Notes under the pieces: generated by a model
What the model was told of the DNA's origin: nothing
Seen by the model: only the letters and a program-made list of their open reading frames with translations
Database searches by the model: none
Assembly: GCF_020329485.1 (NCBI RefSeq)
Contig: NZ_JAGKJI010000026.1
Coordinates: forward strand, 26,999-90,998
Source of the DNA: Bradyrhizobium cenepequi
GTDB taxonomy: Bacteria; Pseudomonadota; Alphaproteobacteria; Rhizobiales; Xanthobacteraceae
Direction: 5' to 3'
DNA length: 64,000 nt
Part shown: positions 43,202-51,809 of the stretch, piece after piece
Position numbering within the stretch: position 1 is the stretch's first letter
How the letters are laid out: each line of letters begins with the position of its first letter
Program-made: the position numbers and the translations under genes

Positions 43202-45664
43202 CTAACGCTCATTGGCAAAGATCCGGATCAAGCTCGCCGGCTGCATCCGCGCCAGTCTGATCACAGGCAATAGCGCAGCCAACAGCGCCGCCGCCAAGGC
43301 AACGCCGAGCAACTCCACCAGTTGCAACGGAAACACCTGGAACGGCAATCGCCAGCCGAAGGCTTTCACGTTCACGACCGCTAGCAGGCACCACGCTACC
43401 AGAAGGCCCAGCGGCAGCGCGAGCAGCGAGGTGATCAGCGCCACCGCCATCGTCTTCAACAATTCGATCCGCGCGAGCCTCTGCCGTGTCAGCCCGATCG
43501 CCCATAGCGGCGCGAGCTGCGGCAGGCGGGAATTCGCCAGCGTGAGGAGGCTCGTGAGCAGCGCGACGCCGGCGACGCCGAGCGTGAAGGCGTTGAGCGC
43601 CGATGTGACCGAGAAGGTGCGGTTGAAGATGCGCTTCGATTCCGCTTTCATCGTCACTTGGTCGGCGACGCTGCGGTCATTGAGGCCGAACCTCTGCTGC
43701 AGTTCGGCGATCAACGCAGGCACGGCTTGCGGCGCGACGCGGAGGCCGAACCGCGTCTGCGGCACTTCCGGAAAGTGCTGCGTCAGTGCGGCGAAGTTCA
43801 CCGCGACCTGGCCCTTCGGGTTGCCGTAATCGGCATAGATGCCGACGATCTCGAGCGGCCAGTTGCCGCCGGGCGCGGGCAGCTCGATCCGGTCGCCGAT
43901 CGCAAGTCTCAGCCGCCGCGACAGTTGCTCGTTGGCAAAGCAGGCGTCGCCGCCGCGCAGGCGGTCCCATCCATCCGACCTCGAGTCCAGGAGCGGCCAG
44001 TTGTCGCGAAAGGTTGCCTGATCGGGCAGGCCGAGCACCTCGATCGGCATGCCCGAAAGCTGCGCATCGGCGCGGCCGCCGGGCATGATTGCCTGGACCT
44101 CGCTCCGGCCACGCAGCCAGGCCTTGATCTCGGTCGCCTGCGCATCATCAGCCGCATTGACATAGACGTCGGCGGCGAGGCGTCCGTCGAGCCAGACGAG
44201 GAAGGTGCGGCTGAAACTTTCCACCATGGTGCTGACGCCGACATTGACCGCGAGCGCCAGCAACAGTGCCATCAGCGCCAGTGACAATCCCGAGAGCTGT
44301 TGACGGCTGTCGGCCCAGAACCAGACACTGACCTGCCGCCCGGCGCTGCGCTGGCCGAGCGCAAGCGCAATCTCAAGGACCATCGGCAGGATCAGCGCCG
44401 CGCCGAGCATCAGGGCGGCGAGCACGGCAAAGCCGGAGAGCAGGGAATCGCCGAACCAGAGAAACCCGCCGGCCACGGCAAAGGCGGCGAGCGCGGCGGC
44501 GCTCTGAAACATCAGCCAGCGCCGCTGCGCCTGTTGCCAGGCCTGCGGCTGCGCCGAGATTAGCACCGGCAAGCGGATCGCCTTGGCAAGGCTTGTGGCG
44601 GCCGCCGCCAGCGCGCCCAGAATGCTGATCGCGATGCCGGCGAGCCACCACTCCGGCTTCAGAGACAATTGTCCCGGAACCTGCGCGCCATAGAGCCCGC
44701 GCAACGAGGCCGCGACGTCAGGCAGCAGCGACGCCGCGATGAAATAGCCGCAGACCAGCCCCACCAGGCCAGCGAGCAGCGCGAGCGATACCAGCTCGGC
44801 CACCTGCACGCTGTTCAACATCCGCGCCGACACACCGCAGGCGCGCAAGGTGCGCAGCATCGGCAGGCGCTGCTCGAAGGCAAGCCCGATCGCGGAGTTG
44901 ACGATGAACAGGCCGACGAAGAACGACAACAATCCGAACGCGGTCAGGTTGAGATGGAAGCTGTCGGTGAGGCGTTCGAGATCGGTTTCGGCATTGGGTT
45001 CGACCAGGCGCAGCCTGTCACCTGCAATGCTTTCCAGCGGCGCACGCCTGGCGCTGGATTTGCCGATCAGCAATCGCGAAATCTGGTCCGGCGTTTTCAG
45101 GATCTGCTGCGCGATCCCGATATCGACCACGAGCACGCCGGGCACGAGCTGCGGCTGCACGCGGAGTGGCGGCAGCAGCACGCGATCGTTCGATGAAGGC
45201 CGCTCGCCTTCCTTGATGCCGAGGTCCGCCAGCGTCTCCGGCGCCACCAGCATCTCGCCGGGCGGCGCAACGAACGACTGCAGATCGGTCCGGCCGATTA
45301 CGGGCGCCGTGCTGACTTCGCCCGGCAGCGTCACCGGCTCGATGCCGAGCAGCCGATACGATCGCCCGCCGATCTGCACCCGTCCCTCGACGACGGGCGA
45401 GACCGGCCACCCGGCGCGGCGCAGATCGACGAAGAGCTGCTGCGGAAAACTGGTGTTATCGCGGCTGACCAGCATCGCGGTGCGGGTGCCGCCGAAGGTC
45501 GCCGCCGCGCGATCATAGGCGGTGCGTGCCTGCTGGTTCAGCGCCTGCACGCCGCTCCACAGCGCAGTCGCCGCGATCAGGCCGATCAGCAACGTCGCAA
45601 GCTGCATCGGATGGCGACGCCAGTGGCTCAGCAGCACCGTCAATGTCCATAGCGCGCGCCTCAT
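43202..45664 (-). CDS. FtsX-family ABC transporter permease (AttF/LolC-like)
   Basis: This 820-residue membrane protein has a first transmembrane helix near residues 15-40, a large periplasmic domain, and FtsX blocks at about 240-360 and near the C terminus (VALLTSLLTLANSRLPQLAPLWAIGLTRQRL). About ten hydrophobic segments are visible, consistent with a fusion of two four-helix FtsX halves. Such permeases work with a MacB/LolD-type ATPase to move lipoproteins or other exported substrates, or to do mechanical work on the envelope. The ATPase gene overlaps by 4 bases upstream, and the lipocalin-like gene follows by 3 bp. The substrate is unknown. Confidence 0.88.
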   Translation of the reverse strand: MRRALWTLTVLLSHWRRHPMQLATLLIGLIAATALWSGVQALNQQARTAYDRAAATFGGTRTAMLVSRDNTSFPQQLFVDLRRAGWPVSPVVEGRVQIGGRSYRLLGIEPVTLPGEVSTAPVIGRTDLQSFVAPPGEMLVAPETLADLGIKEGERPSSNDRVLLPPLRVQPQLVPGVLVVDIGIAQQILKTPDQISRLLIGKSSARRAPLESIAGDRLRLVEPNAETDLERLTDSFHLNLTAFGLLSFFVGLFIVNSAIGLAFEQRLPMLRTLRACGVSARMLNSVQVAELVSLALLAGLVGLVCGYFIAASLLPDVAASLRGLYGAQVPGQLSLKPEWWLAGIAISILGALAAAATSLAKAIRLPVLISAQPQAWQQAQRRWLMFQSAAALAAFAVAGGFLWFGDSLLSGFAVLAALMLGAALILPMVLEIALALGQRSAGRQVSVWFWADSRQQLSGLSLALMALLLALAVNVGVSTMVESFSRTFLVWLDGRLAADVYVNAADDAQATEIKAWLRGRSEVQAIMPGGRADAQLSGMPIEVLGLPDQATFRDNWPLLDSRSDGWDRLRGGDACFANEQLSRRLRLAIGDRIELPAPGGNWPLEIVGIYADYGNPKGQVAVNFAALTQHFPEVPQTRFGLRVAPQAVPALIAELQQRFGLNDRSVADQVTMKAESKRIFNRTFSVTSALNAFTLGVAGVALLTSLLTLANSRLPQLAPLWAIGLTRQRLARIELLKTMAVALITSLLALPLGLLVAWCLLAVVNVKAFGWRLPFQVFPLQLVELLGVALAAALLAALLPVIRLARMQPASLIRIFANER

Positions 45665-46335
45665 GCGATCACCCCCGCATGCAGGTTGATCTGCCGGTCG
45701 AGCGTCGCCGCGAGCCGCGCGCTATGCGTCACCAATAGGAAGCCGCAGCCGGTCCGCGCCACCAGATCGCGCGCCAGCGCCAGCACCTCGTCGGCGGTAT
45801 CTTCGTCGAGATTGCCGGTCGGCTCGTCGGCCAGCAGCAGCAGCGGTTTTGGCGCCAGCGCGCGGCCGATCGCGACGCGCTGCTGCTGGCCGCCGGACAA
45901 TTGCTCCGGATATCGCTTCAAGAGACGCGCCAGCCCGAGCCGCTCCACCAGCTCCTCCTGCCATTTCGGATCATGCCGTCTGGCGATCCGCGACTGGAAG
46001 GTGAGGTTGTCGGCCACCGTCAGGCTCGGGATCAGATTGAATTGCTGGAACACGAGCCCCAGCCGGTCGCGGCGCAGTGCTGCGCGGCCGGCATCGCCAA
46101 GCTCGGAGAGGCTGACGCCATCGAGGATGATCTCGCCGACATCGGCGGCGTCGAGCCCGGCAATCAGGTGCAACAGCGTGCTCTTGCCGCTGCCGGATTC
46201 GCCCGTCAGCGCCACGCTTTCGCCCGCGGCGACCGCGAGATTGACGCCGCGGAGCACCGCGATGTCCTCACCGGCCGAACGGTAGCTCTTCTTCAGGCCG
46301 GTGACGGTGAGCACGGGGCGATTTCCACTTGCCAT
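45661..46335 (-). CDS. ABC transporter ATP-binding protein (MacB/LolD-type)
   Basis: This 224-residue ATPase has Walker A GESGSGKST, signature LSGGQQQRVAIGRAL, Walker B LLLADEPTGNLD and an H-loop LVTHSARLA. The NLDEDTADEVL segment is typical of the LolD/MacB group. It powers the FtsX permease whose gene starts within its final codons (ATGA overlap). The ATG at 46335 is preferred over the frame extending to 46410. It is transcribed away from the divergent MFS gene, with 132 bp between them. Confidence 0.92.
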   Translation of the reverse strand: MASGNRPVLTVTGLKKSYRSAGEDIAVLRGVNLAVAAGESVALTGESGSGKSTLLHLIAGLDAADVGEIILDGVSLSELGDAGRAALRRDRLGLVFQQFNLIPSLTVADNLTFQSRIARRHDPKWQEELVERLGLARLLKRYPEQLSGGQQQRVAIGRALAPKPLLLLADEPTGNLDEDTADEVLALARDLVARTGCGFLLVTHSARLAATLDRQINLHAGVIA

Positions 46336-46467
46336 GCCGCTGTCGATGCCACGGCAGGGCCGACAGGTCAAAATCCACGGTTGCCTTGTCAGGAAACCCA
46401 TGGGTAGCATCCATCAGGGCCGGCCGGCAGAGCCGAACCAGGGATAACACGACGGGGAGAACCAAGC

Positions 46468-47760
46468 ATGAGCGTACAGCCGACGCCGAAAGGCGCCTGG
46501 AAGATCACCTTCCTCCTGTTCCTGTTCATGCTGGTGAACTTTGCGGATAAGATCGTTGTAGGCCTCGCCGGCGTGCCGATCATGACCGAATTGAAGCTCG
46601 ATCCGGAGCAATTCGGCGTGCTGGGCTCGTCCTTCTTCCTCCTGTTCTCGATATCGGCCATCGTGGTCGGCTTTATCGTCAACCGCGTCGAGACGCGCTG
46701 GGTGCTGCTGGTGCTGGCGCTGATCTGGGCGCTGGCGCAGTTCCCGATGGTCGGCACCGTCGGCTTCGCCACGCTTCTGATCTGCCGCATCATCCTTGGT
46801 GCGGGCGAGGGGCCCGCTGCAGCGGTGGCGGCTCATGCCATCTTCAAATGGTTCCCCGACGAGAAGCGAACCTTGCCGATCGCGATCCTGTCGCAGGGCT
46901 CGGCGTTCGGCGTGATCCTGGCGGTGCCAGCGCTGAACTGGATCATCGTCAATCACGACTGGCACTATGCGTTCGGCGCGCTCGGGATCGTCGGGCTGAT
47001 GTGGGTGGTGGCCTGGCTGATCCTTGGCAAGGAAGGCCCGCTGGTGGAGAGTGCGGCGACAGCGGCCAGCGAGCCGCGCATTCCCTATTCCCGGCTTCTG
47101 ACCTCGCGGACCTTCGTCGGCTGTGTCGCCGCCACCTTCGGCGCATACTGGGCGCTATCGCTCGGGCTCACCTGGTTCACGCCCTTCATCGTCAGGGGGC
47201 TCGGCTTTTCGCAGCACGAGGCCGGGTTCATTTCGATCCTGCCCTGGGTGTTCGGCGCCGTGGTCGTGATGCTCACGGGCTGGATTTCGCAATCGATGCT
47301 GACGCGCGGCTTCACCACCCGCGGCGCGCGTGGTGTGCTTGGCTCGGCGCCGCTGATCGTCGGCGGCGCGATCATGGCCATGCTGCCCCATGTGGCGCCG
47401 GGCGGACTGACGATCGCACTGCTCGTCTTCGGCTCGGGCCTCTGCGGGTCGATCTACGTGGTTTGCGCACCGATGCTCGGCGAGTTCACGCCGGTGTCGC
47501 AGCGCGGCGCCGTGATCGCGATCTACGGCGCGCTCTACACGCTCGCCGGCATCGTGGCGCCGGCGGTCATGGGCAGCGTGATCCAGCACGCGGCGAACGT
47601 GTTCGACGGCTACATGACCGGCTTCACCATCAACGCCGTGATCATGATCGCCTCCGGATTGCTCGGCCTGCTCCTGCTCTGGCCGAACACCGAGCGCGCG
47701 AGGCTGCGCGGCGCCGCCGTGCCCACGAGCGAACTAAAGGGCGCAGTGTCGCCGACGTAG
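46468..47760 (+). CDS. MFS transporter
   Basis: The 430-residue protein has 12 hydrophobic segments and the MFS loop 2-3 motif region. The first segment begins with FLLFLFMLVNFADKIVVGLAG, where the Asp in NFADK is typical of the anion:cation symporter group. GAGEGPAAAVAAHAIFKWFPDEKR is also characteristic of that group. Its substrates are often organic acids such as hexuronates or 4-hydroxyphenylacetate, but the exact solute is unknown. GGGAGAACC lies before the ATG. It is divergent from the ABC system at 45661 and no enzyme gene accompanies it. Confidence 0.9.
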   Translation: MSVQPTPKGAWKITFLLFLFMLVNFADKIVVGLAGVPIMTELKLDPEQFGVLGSSFFLLFSISAIVVGFIVNRVETRWVLLVLALIWALAQFPMVGTVGFATLLICRIILGAGEGPAAAVAAHAIFKWFPDEKRTLPIAILSQGSAFGVILAVPALNWIIVNHDWHYAFGALGIVGLMWVVAWLILGKEGPLVESAATAASEPRIPYSRLLTSRTFVGCVAATFGAYWALSLGLTWFTPFIVRGLGFSQHEAGFISILPWVFGAVVVMLTGWISQSMLTRGFTTRGARGVLGSAPLIVGGAIMAMLPHVAPGGLTIALLVFGSGLCGSIYVVCAPMLGEFTPVSQRGAVIAIYGALYTLAGIVAPAVMGSVIQHAANVFDGYMTGFTINAVIMIASGLLGLLLLWPNTERARLRGAAVPTSELKGAVSPT

Positions 47761-48119
47761 CTTCGGTGCAATTAAGCTAACACTGCATTCGCATGCGGGG
47801 CGAGCGGTTGCCTCCGCAAGCGCATGTCCCTCGAGAGATCGACGTATCGGAAGGTTGCCGGCAGCCGGATCTCGACTGCGACGACGGCGGCCGCCTGAGT
47901 TCGACGATCTCGACAGCAAGCTGCTGGGCTACATACAGGCCGGACGTGGTCAGACGCGACCAAATCGCCGCAAATGACCCACGGAGTTCGAAGGAGATTA
48001 GCAACCTTCGCTACGGCAGCCCGTTATATTGGCATCACCGGCCAAAACAGGGAGCTCCGCAGGCGCCCGGTGGCTGAGAGACCAACTGCGCTCCCGCCTG
48101 CACAATATGGGACGAGCGC
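47761..48119. other. Intergenic stretch with no supported gene
   Basis: Short open frames exist on both strands (for example 47777-48004 minus and 47793-48077 plus), but none has a convincing ribosome-binding site or recognisable motif, and they overlap each other. I found no repeat of the families seen elsewhere. It may hold the promoter of the small gene at 48120. Confidence 0.5.
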
Positions 48120-48317
48120 ATGATCAAGCGTCGTCGCTTCAGGAACACCACTTTGGAAGAAGTGCTCGCAGACGAGGCCCAGCGTCCGCGGAGGGAGGCC
48201 CAGGGCATCCCGCCCGGCTACAAGAGGCAGCGACTTGTTCGCAAAGCTCGGCAAGCCGAAACAGCTTCTCACACTATGGATTGGATAATGTCGCCTGGAC
48301 TGCAGCCGCCGAAGTAG
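48120..48317 (+). CDS. Small basic protein of unknown function
   Basis: This 65-residue protein is strongly basic in the N-terminal half (MIKRRRFRNTTLEEVLADEA) and ends with a pattern, RQAETASHTMDWIMSPGLQPPK, that I associate with a family of short proteins common in Bradyrhizobium (given here by its central part, AETASHTMDWIMSPG). The middle LADEAQRPRREAQGIPPGYK looks like an amphipathic helix. GACGAGCGC precedes the ATG, a weak ribosome-binding site. A hairpin terminator follows immediately after the stop. Function is unknown; the resemblance is from memory, not a search. Confidence 0.7.
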   Translation: MIKRRRFRNTTLEEVLADEAQRPRREAQGIPPGYKRQRLVRKARQAETASHTMDWIMSPGLQPPK

Positions 48318-48321
48318 AAAA

Positions 48322-48347
48322 GGCCGCCTCAGTTGGCGGCCTCTTTC
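48322..48347 (+). terminator. Rho-independent terminator after the 65-residue gene
   Basis: GGCCGCC (48322-48328) pairs perfectly with GGCGGCC (48335-48341) across a 6-base loop, and TCTTTC follows. It begins 4 bases after the stop codon. A near copy follows the small gene at 49651, which suggests the two genes share an origin of their 3' flank. Confidence 0.75.
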
Positions 48348-48364
48348 ATTTCGAATGTCATCTG

Positions 48365-48441
48365 TTGTGAAGGGTTTCGGACGCCGGCCGCCGAGCACGC
48401 GGCGCTGTCCTTCAAGCGGCCGGCGTCCGAAACCTTCACAA
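48365..48441. repeat. Large inverted repeat (26-27-bp arms, one bulge)
   Basis: The left arm at 48365-48391 starts TTGTGAAGGGTTTCGGACGC and the right arm at 48416-48441 is its complement with a single G missing. The spacer is 24 bases. Each arm ends in GCCGGCCGC. No other copy was noticed in the window. It could be a transposon-like terminal repeat pair, a large transcriptional hairpin or a small structured RNA; the sequence alone does not decide. Confidence 0.85.
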
Positions 48442-48522
48442 GAGCTGCCGCTACGCGCGCCGCGCCTAACCCAACTCCGAAAGAGGTAAAATGCCTCAGC
48501 GTCACATCCGAGGAGCAACAAC

Positions 48523-48699
48523 ATGACCCTACAAATCCGCGAGATAGTTCCGACCAGGATCGACTGGTGTGTCTCCGCGATCATAGGCAACACGATGCCG
48601 CCCCTAGATCCTGATGACGACGAAGAGGACGACGACCAAGATGACGAAGAGAACGGAACCGACGAACCGCCGGTTGTGCGCGAGCCGGACCAAGACTAA
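48523..48699 (+). CDS. Very acidic 58-residue protein
   Basis: This short frame encodes 58 residues. After an ordinary N terminus (MTLQIREIVPTRIDWCVSA) there is an extreme acidic run of Asp and Glu (PLDPDDDEEDDDQDDEENG) and the end is VVREPDQD. AGGAG lies 7 bases upstream of the ATG, which strongly supports translation. Similar acidic microproteins are common in Bradyrhizobium, with no known function. Acidic tails can bind basic proteins or metal ions. It is part of a run of small genes and has no clear operon partner. Confidence 0.65.
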   Translation: MTLQIREIVPTRIDWCVSAIIGNTMPPLDPDDDEEDDDQDDEENGTDEPPVVREPDQD

Positions 48700-48877
48700 G
48701 CAGGATGCTTTAGGATTGGCATAGCCTGAACTTCTGAGAGCGTGATCCGCAACCTATGTGCGGCGCGCTGCCTCGGCTTCCAGGGCTCTTCTAATCCCGA
48801 GTGCGCCGACCAACATCAGACGGACGACGGTTCTCGGCGGAGCGACCTCTCGGCATTCACTGGTGCAGGAGGCGAGT

Positions 48878-49105
48878 ATGACCCTCATATGGCTTGGTGT
48901 GCTCTTTGTTTTCGGCGGCGTACTCCAGATGGTCTTTCAGCCAATCTGGCGAGGCCGATTAAGCGGCGGAAGGCCGCTTCGCTCCGGGCGTGACACACTG
49001 GAACCAGAAAGACCGGGTAGCGGCCTCGAAATCAAGTCAAATTGGCCTGGACTTGTGCTGATCGCGCTCGGCGGTGCTTTGTTGCTGGCCGGAGCTGTCA
49101 TCTGA
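48878..49105 (+). CDS. Small protein with two membrane segments
   Basis: From the ATG at 48878 the protein has 75 residues. The first hydrophobic segment is LIWLGVLFVFGGVLQMVF, followed by a basic loop (RGRLSGGRPLRSGRD), then the second segment LVLIALGGALLLAGAVI at the C terminus. AGGAGG lies 5 bases before the ATG, so this start is well supported even though the frame is open to 48758. It is probably an inner-membrane protein of unknown function. Confidence 0.72.
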   Translation: MTLIWLGVLFVFGGVLQMVFQPIWRGRLSGGRPLRSGRDTLEPERPGSGLEIKSNWPGLVLIALGGALLLAGAVI

Positions 49106-49209
49106 GTTGAAACGAACCTCGTTAATGTCTCGGACATGGCGCGCACCTCGGTGCTGTAGCCATGTCTCTTCTTGGGCCCGGAGCGGACATGAGAAGGAGA
49201 TTTCGTCCG

Positions 49210-49401
49210 TCACGCTGGTGATTCCGGCTTTCTGTCCGGACGTTCAATAAGTTGATATATGGGAACGTGGGTGCGTTCCGACCACGATTCCAGCGCGGCT
49301 CCGCAGACCGCGCAGATCGCGTCACCCGTATGCGGCACCAAGAACTTCTCTTCAGTGCGTCTGTACTCGGCGCCGCAATTGCATTGAACAATTGTCGCCA
49401 T
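49210..49401 (-). CDS. Small zinc-ribbon-like protein
   Basis: The 63-residue protein has CNCGAEYRRTEEKFLVPH, then CAVCGAALESW, that is, a CxC and CxxC pair able to bind one zinc ion. The rest, THVPIYQLIERP, is conserved in similar short proteins I associate with Bradyrhizobium. The ATG at 49401 starts the ribbon directly; a longer frame to 49491 is possible but has no better ribosome-binding site. Function unknown; a role in RNA or protein binding is only a guess. Confidence 0.68.
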   Translation of the reverse strand: MATIVQCNCGAEYRRTEEKFLVPHTGDAICAVCGAALESWSERTHVPIYQLIERPDRKPESPA

Positions 49402-49650
49402 GCCCTGAGTATGCGCTTGGGAACGTGAATTTGCCATCGCGAACGCCACAAGAAATATGGCCCCAGCATATGAGGGGCGCCTAGCGGTCACTCTTGGCGG
49501 CCATCCCTATTTTGACGCCGATCCAAGTGACGCAACGCAGCACACATCCGTGAAGGGTCAGTGCTCCTTCCGTGGTTCTCCGGCCATCATCTAAAATTCA
49601 GTGCTATAAGAAGGGGTCTGTTTCGTTTGCGTCGGCTGGGGGGCGGGACA

Positions 49651-49869
49651 ATGCCAATCAATCGGCTATTGAAAGACAAGCGCGCGCCGGAAGAAATCGA
49701 GCTTTTGAACAAGGCCTTCGCCCATGCTCTAGGCTTGCTGGGCGTGGTTGAGCGTAACGACCCGTTTTGCGATATGGTCGCTCGCAAGGTTATCGAGGTC
49801 CGCGCGACAGGCACTGGCGAGGCGCGAGAAATCGCCGAAATGGCTGTGGTCCGGATTGGCCTTCGATAA
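49651..49869 (+). CDS. Small helical protein of unknown function
   Basis: From the ATG at 49651 the protein has 72 residues, mainly predicted helix (LLNKAFAHALGLLGVVER, then VARKVIEVRATGTGEAREIAEMA). GGGGGCGGGACA precedes the ATG. A frame extends to 49561 but lacks support. I recognise its general type from rhizobial genomes as a short conserved protein without function. A hairpin terminator starts right after its stop. Confidence 0.7.
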   Translation: MPINRLLKDKRAPEEIELLNKAFAHALGLLGVVERNDPFCDMVARKVIEVRATGTGEAREIAEMAVVRIGLR

Positions 49870-49895
49870 GGTCGCCTCAATCGGCGGCCTCTTTC
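49870..49895 (+). terminator. Rho-independent terminator after the 72-residue gene
   Basis: GGTCGCC (49870-49876) pairs with GGCGGCC (49883-49889) with one G-T wobble, followed by TCTTTCATTTC. The hairpin and tail closely match the terminator at 48322, including the TCTTTCATTTC tail. Confidence 0.72.
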
Positions 49896-50001
49896 ATTTC
49901 CATTTCGCGAATGTCGCCTGTTGGCCCATCCGTCATCTCGCTGCGCGCAGTAGCAGCGTCACTTTAGGAATAAAACCGAGCGCGTGGGCCCGATTTCGTG
50001 C

Positions 50002-51720
50002 CTAATGCATCCCCTGCGTGCCGCGAATGAGCCGTCCGGGCTTGGCGCCCGTGGCGACGCCGCCGCGCTGCGTCACTACGCCTGAGACGATCGTCGCTTC
50101 ATAACCGTCGACCTGTTGCAAGAGGCGGCGGCCGCCGACGGGGAGGTCGTAATGCACCTTCGGCGGATGCAGATGCAGGCGGTCGTAGTCGATCACGTTG
50201 ACGTCGGCCTTGTAGCCCGGTGCGATCAGGCCGCGATCGGAGAGGCCGACCGAGAGCGCGGTCTTGCGTGATTGCACCGCGATCACAAAGGGGATCGAGA
50301 GCTTCTCGCCGCGAGTGCGGTCGCGCGTCCAGTGGGTCAGGAGATAGGTCGGGAAAGAAGCGTCGCAGATGATGCCGCAATGTGCGCCGCCGTCGGAGAG
50401 GCCGGGCACTGAGTTGGGGTCCAGCAGCATCTCGCGCGTGGCGTCAAGATTGCCCTCGGAATAGTTGAGGAACGGCACGTAGAGCATGCCGCGGCCCTCG
50501 TCGGTGAGCATCGCGTCATAGGCGAGCTCTTCGGGACGCCTGCCGAGCCGGCGTGCCTGCGCGCCCAGCGTGTTCTCCGGCGGCTGCTCATAGTCGGGGG
50601 GATTTCCGAGCAGGTACATCTTGTCGTAGTTCGGCCGGAAGAACAGCGGATCGTCGGTGTCGCTCGCATTCTCGGCGAGGATCGCGGCGCGCACCTCAGG
50701 CTGGCGCAAGCGCGCCACCCGCTCCTTGAACGGCAGATGCGCGATCGCCTTGTAGCTCGGATGGGTCTGGAACGGGTTGCGCGACAGCTCGAGCCCGAGC
50801 ATCAGCCCGACCGGGCGCGCGGCGATCTGTGCGGTGATCGAGAGGCCGCGACGCGTGGCCTCGCTGATGGTGTCGAGCGTCTGGCGCCAGCGCCGCGGCG
50901 CCTTGTCGTTCTGCGCGAGCGAGAACGAAATCGGGCACTTGGTGTTCTGCGCCACCCGCAGCATCATCGGCAAATCTTCGTCGGCGGTGGAGGCATCGAG
51001 CACGAATTGCAGCACGCTGCGGCCGACGCCATGCATCGCGCCGGCGATCGCGGTCAATTCGTCCTCGCCCGCCTTCAAGGTCGGCGTGAAGTCGCCGGTC
51101 GAGGTGCGGTGGTTGAGCGTGCGCGAGGTGGAGAAGCCGAGTGCGCCGGCGCGTACTGCGTCACCAGCAAGCCGTGCCATTTGCTCGTTGTCCTCCGTCG
51201 TGGAGGGATCGCGGCGCGCGCCGCGCTCGCCCATCACATAGACGCGCAGCGCCGCATGCGGCAGTTGCGCGCCGATGTCGACGTCAAAGCTGCGCTTCGA
51301 CAGCCAGCCCATGTAGTCGGGAAAGCTCTCCCATTCCCAGGGAATGCCGGCGCTCAAGACCGGCTCGGGAATGTCCTCGACGCCTTCCATCAATTGGATC
51401 AGCCTTGTGTGATCGCTCGGCCGGCAGGGTGCGAAGCCGACGCCGCAATTGCCCATGATCGCGGTGGTGACGCCATTCTGGGAGGAGGGCGTGATGTCCT
51501 GGCTCCAGGTCACCTGGCCGTCGTAATGGGTGTGAACATCGACGAAGCCGGGCGCGACCAGCTTGCCGCGCGCGTCGATCTCTTCCTTAGCCCTGGCTGA
51601 AACCTTGCCGACCTCGGTGATCTTGCCGTTCGCGATCGCCACATCGGCTTCATAGAGGTCGCCGCCGCTGCCGTCCGCTAAGGTGCCGCCGCGGATCACG
51701 ATGTCAGGCGCTGAGGTCAT
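50002..51720 (-). CDS. N-acyl-D-amino-acid deacylase-type amidohydrolase
   Basis: From the ATG at 51720 the protein has 572 residues. The amidohydrolase fold has the metal-binding VDVHTHYDGQ (HxH) near residue 60, and the C-terminal part has GLSDGGAHCGIICD, the conserved Asp/His region of D-aminoacylases. NVIDYDRLHL is the end of the small beta domain. Such enzymes hydrolyse N-acyl-D-amino acids or related amides using one or two zinc ions. GGGAGGAAG precedes the ATG, better than the start at 51759. It precedes an MFS gene by 90 bp on the opposite side of the minus strand; the substrate is unknown. Confidence 0.88.
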   Translation of the reverse strand: MTSAPDIVIRGGTLADGSGGDLYEADVAIANGKITEVGKVSARAKEEIDARGKLVAPGFVDVHTHYDGQVTWSQDITPSSQNGVTTAIMGNCGVGFAPCRPSDHTRLIQLMEGVEDIPEPVLSAGIPWEWESFPDYMGWLSKRSFDVDIGAQLPHAALRVYVMGERGARRDPSTTEDNEQMARLAGDAVRAGALGFSTSRTLNHRTSTGDFTPTLKAGEDELTAIAGAMHGVGRSVLQFVLDASTADEDLPMMLRVAQNTKCPISFSLAQNDKAPRRWRQTLDTISEATRRGLSITAQIAARPVGLMLGLELSRNPFQTHPSYKAIAHLPFKERVARLRQPEVRAAILAENASDTDDPLFFRPNYDKMYLLGNPPDYEQPPENTLGAQARRLGRRPEELAYDAMLTDEGRGMLYVPFLNYSEGNLDATREMLLDPNSVPGLSDGGAHCGIICDASFPTYLLTHWTRDRTRGEKLSIPFVIAVQSRKTALSVGLSDRGLIAPGYKADVNVIDYDRLHLHPPKVHYDLPVGGRRLLQQVDGYEATIVSGVVTQRGGVATGAKPGRLIRGTQGMH

Positions 51721-51809
51721 GGCGCTTCCTCCCGGTTTGTTGTTGTTGGCGAGCATCATGGATCGTCTCCCGATGCAGTCAACCGGCAGGGATGACGCTC
51801 AGCAATGCA

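Noticed and set aside
47793..48077. A 94-codon plus-strand frame in the gap after the MFS gene
   Set aside because: It has no ribosome-binding site or recognisable motif and competes with frames of similar length on the other strand.
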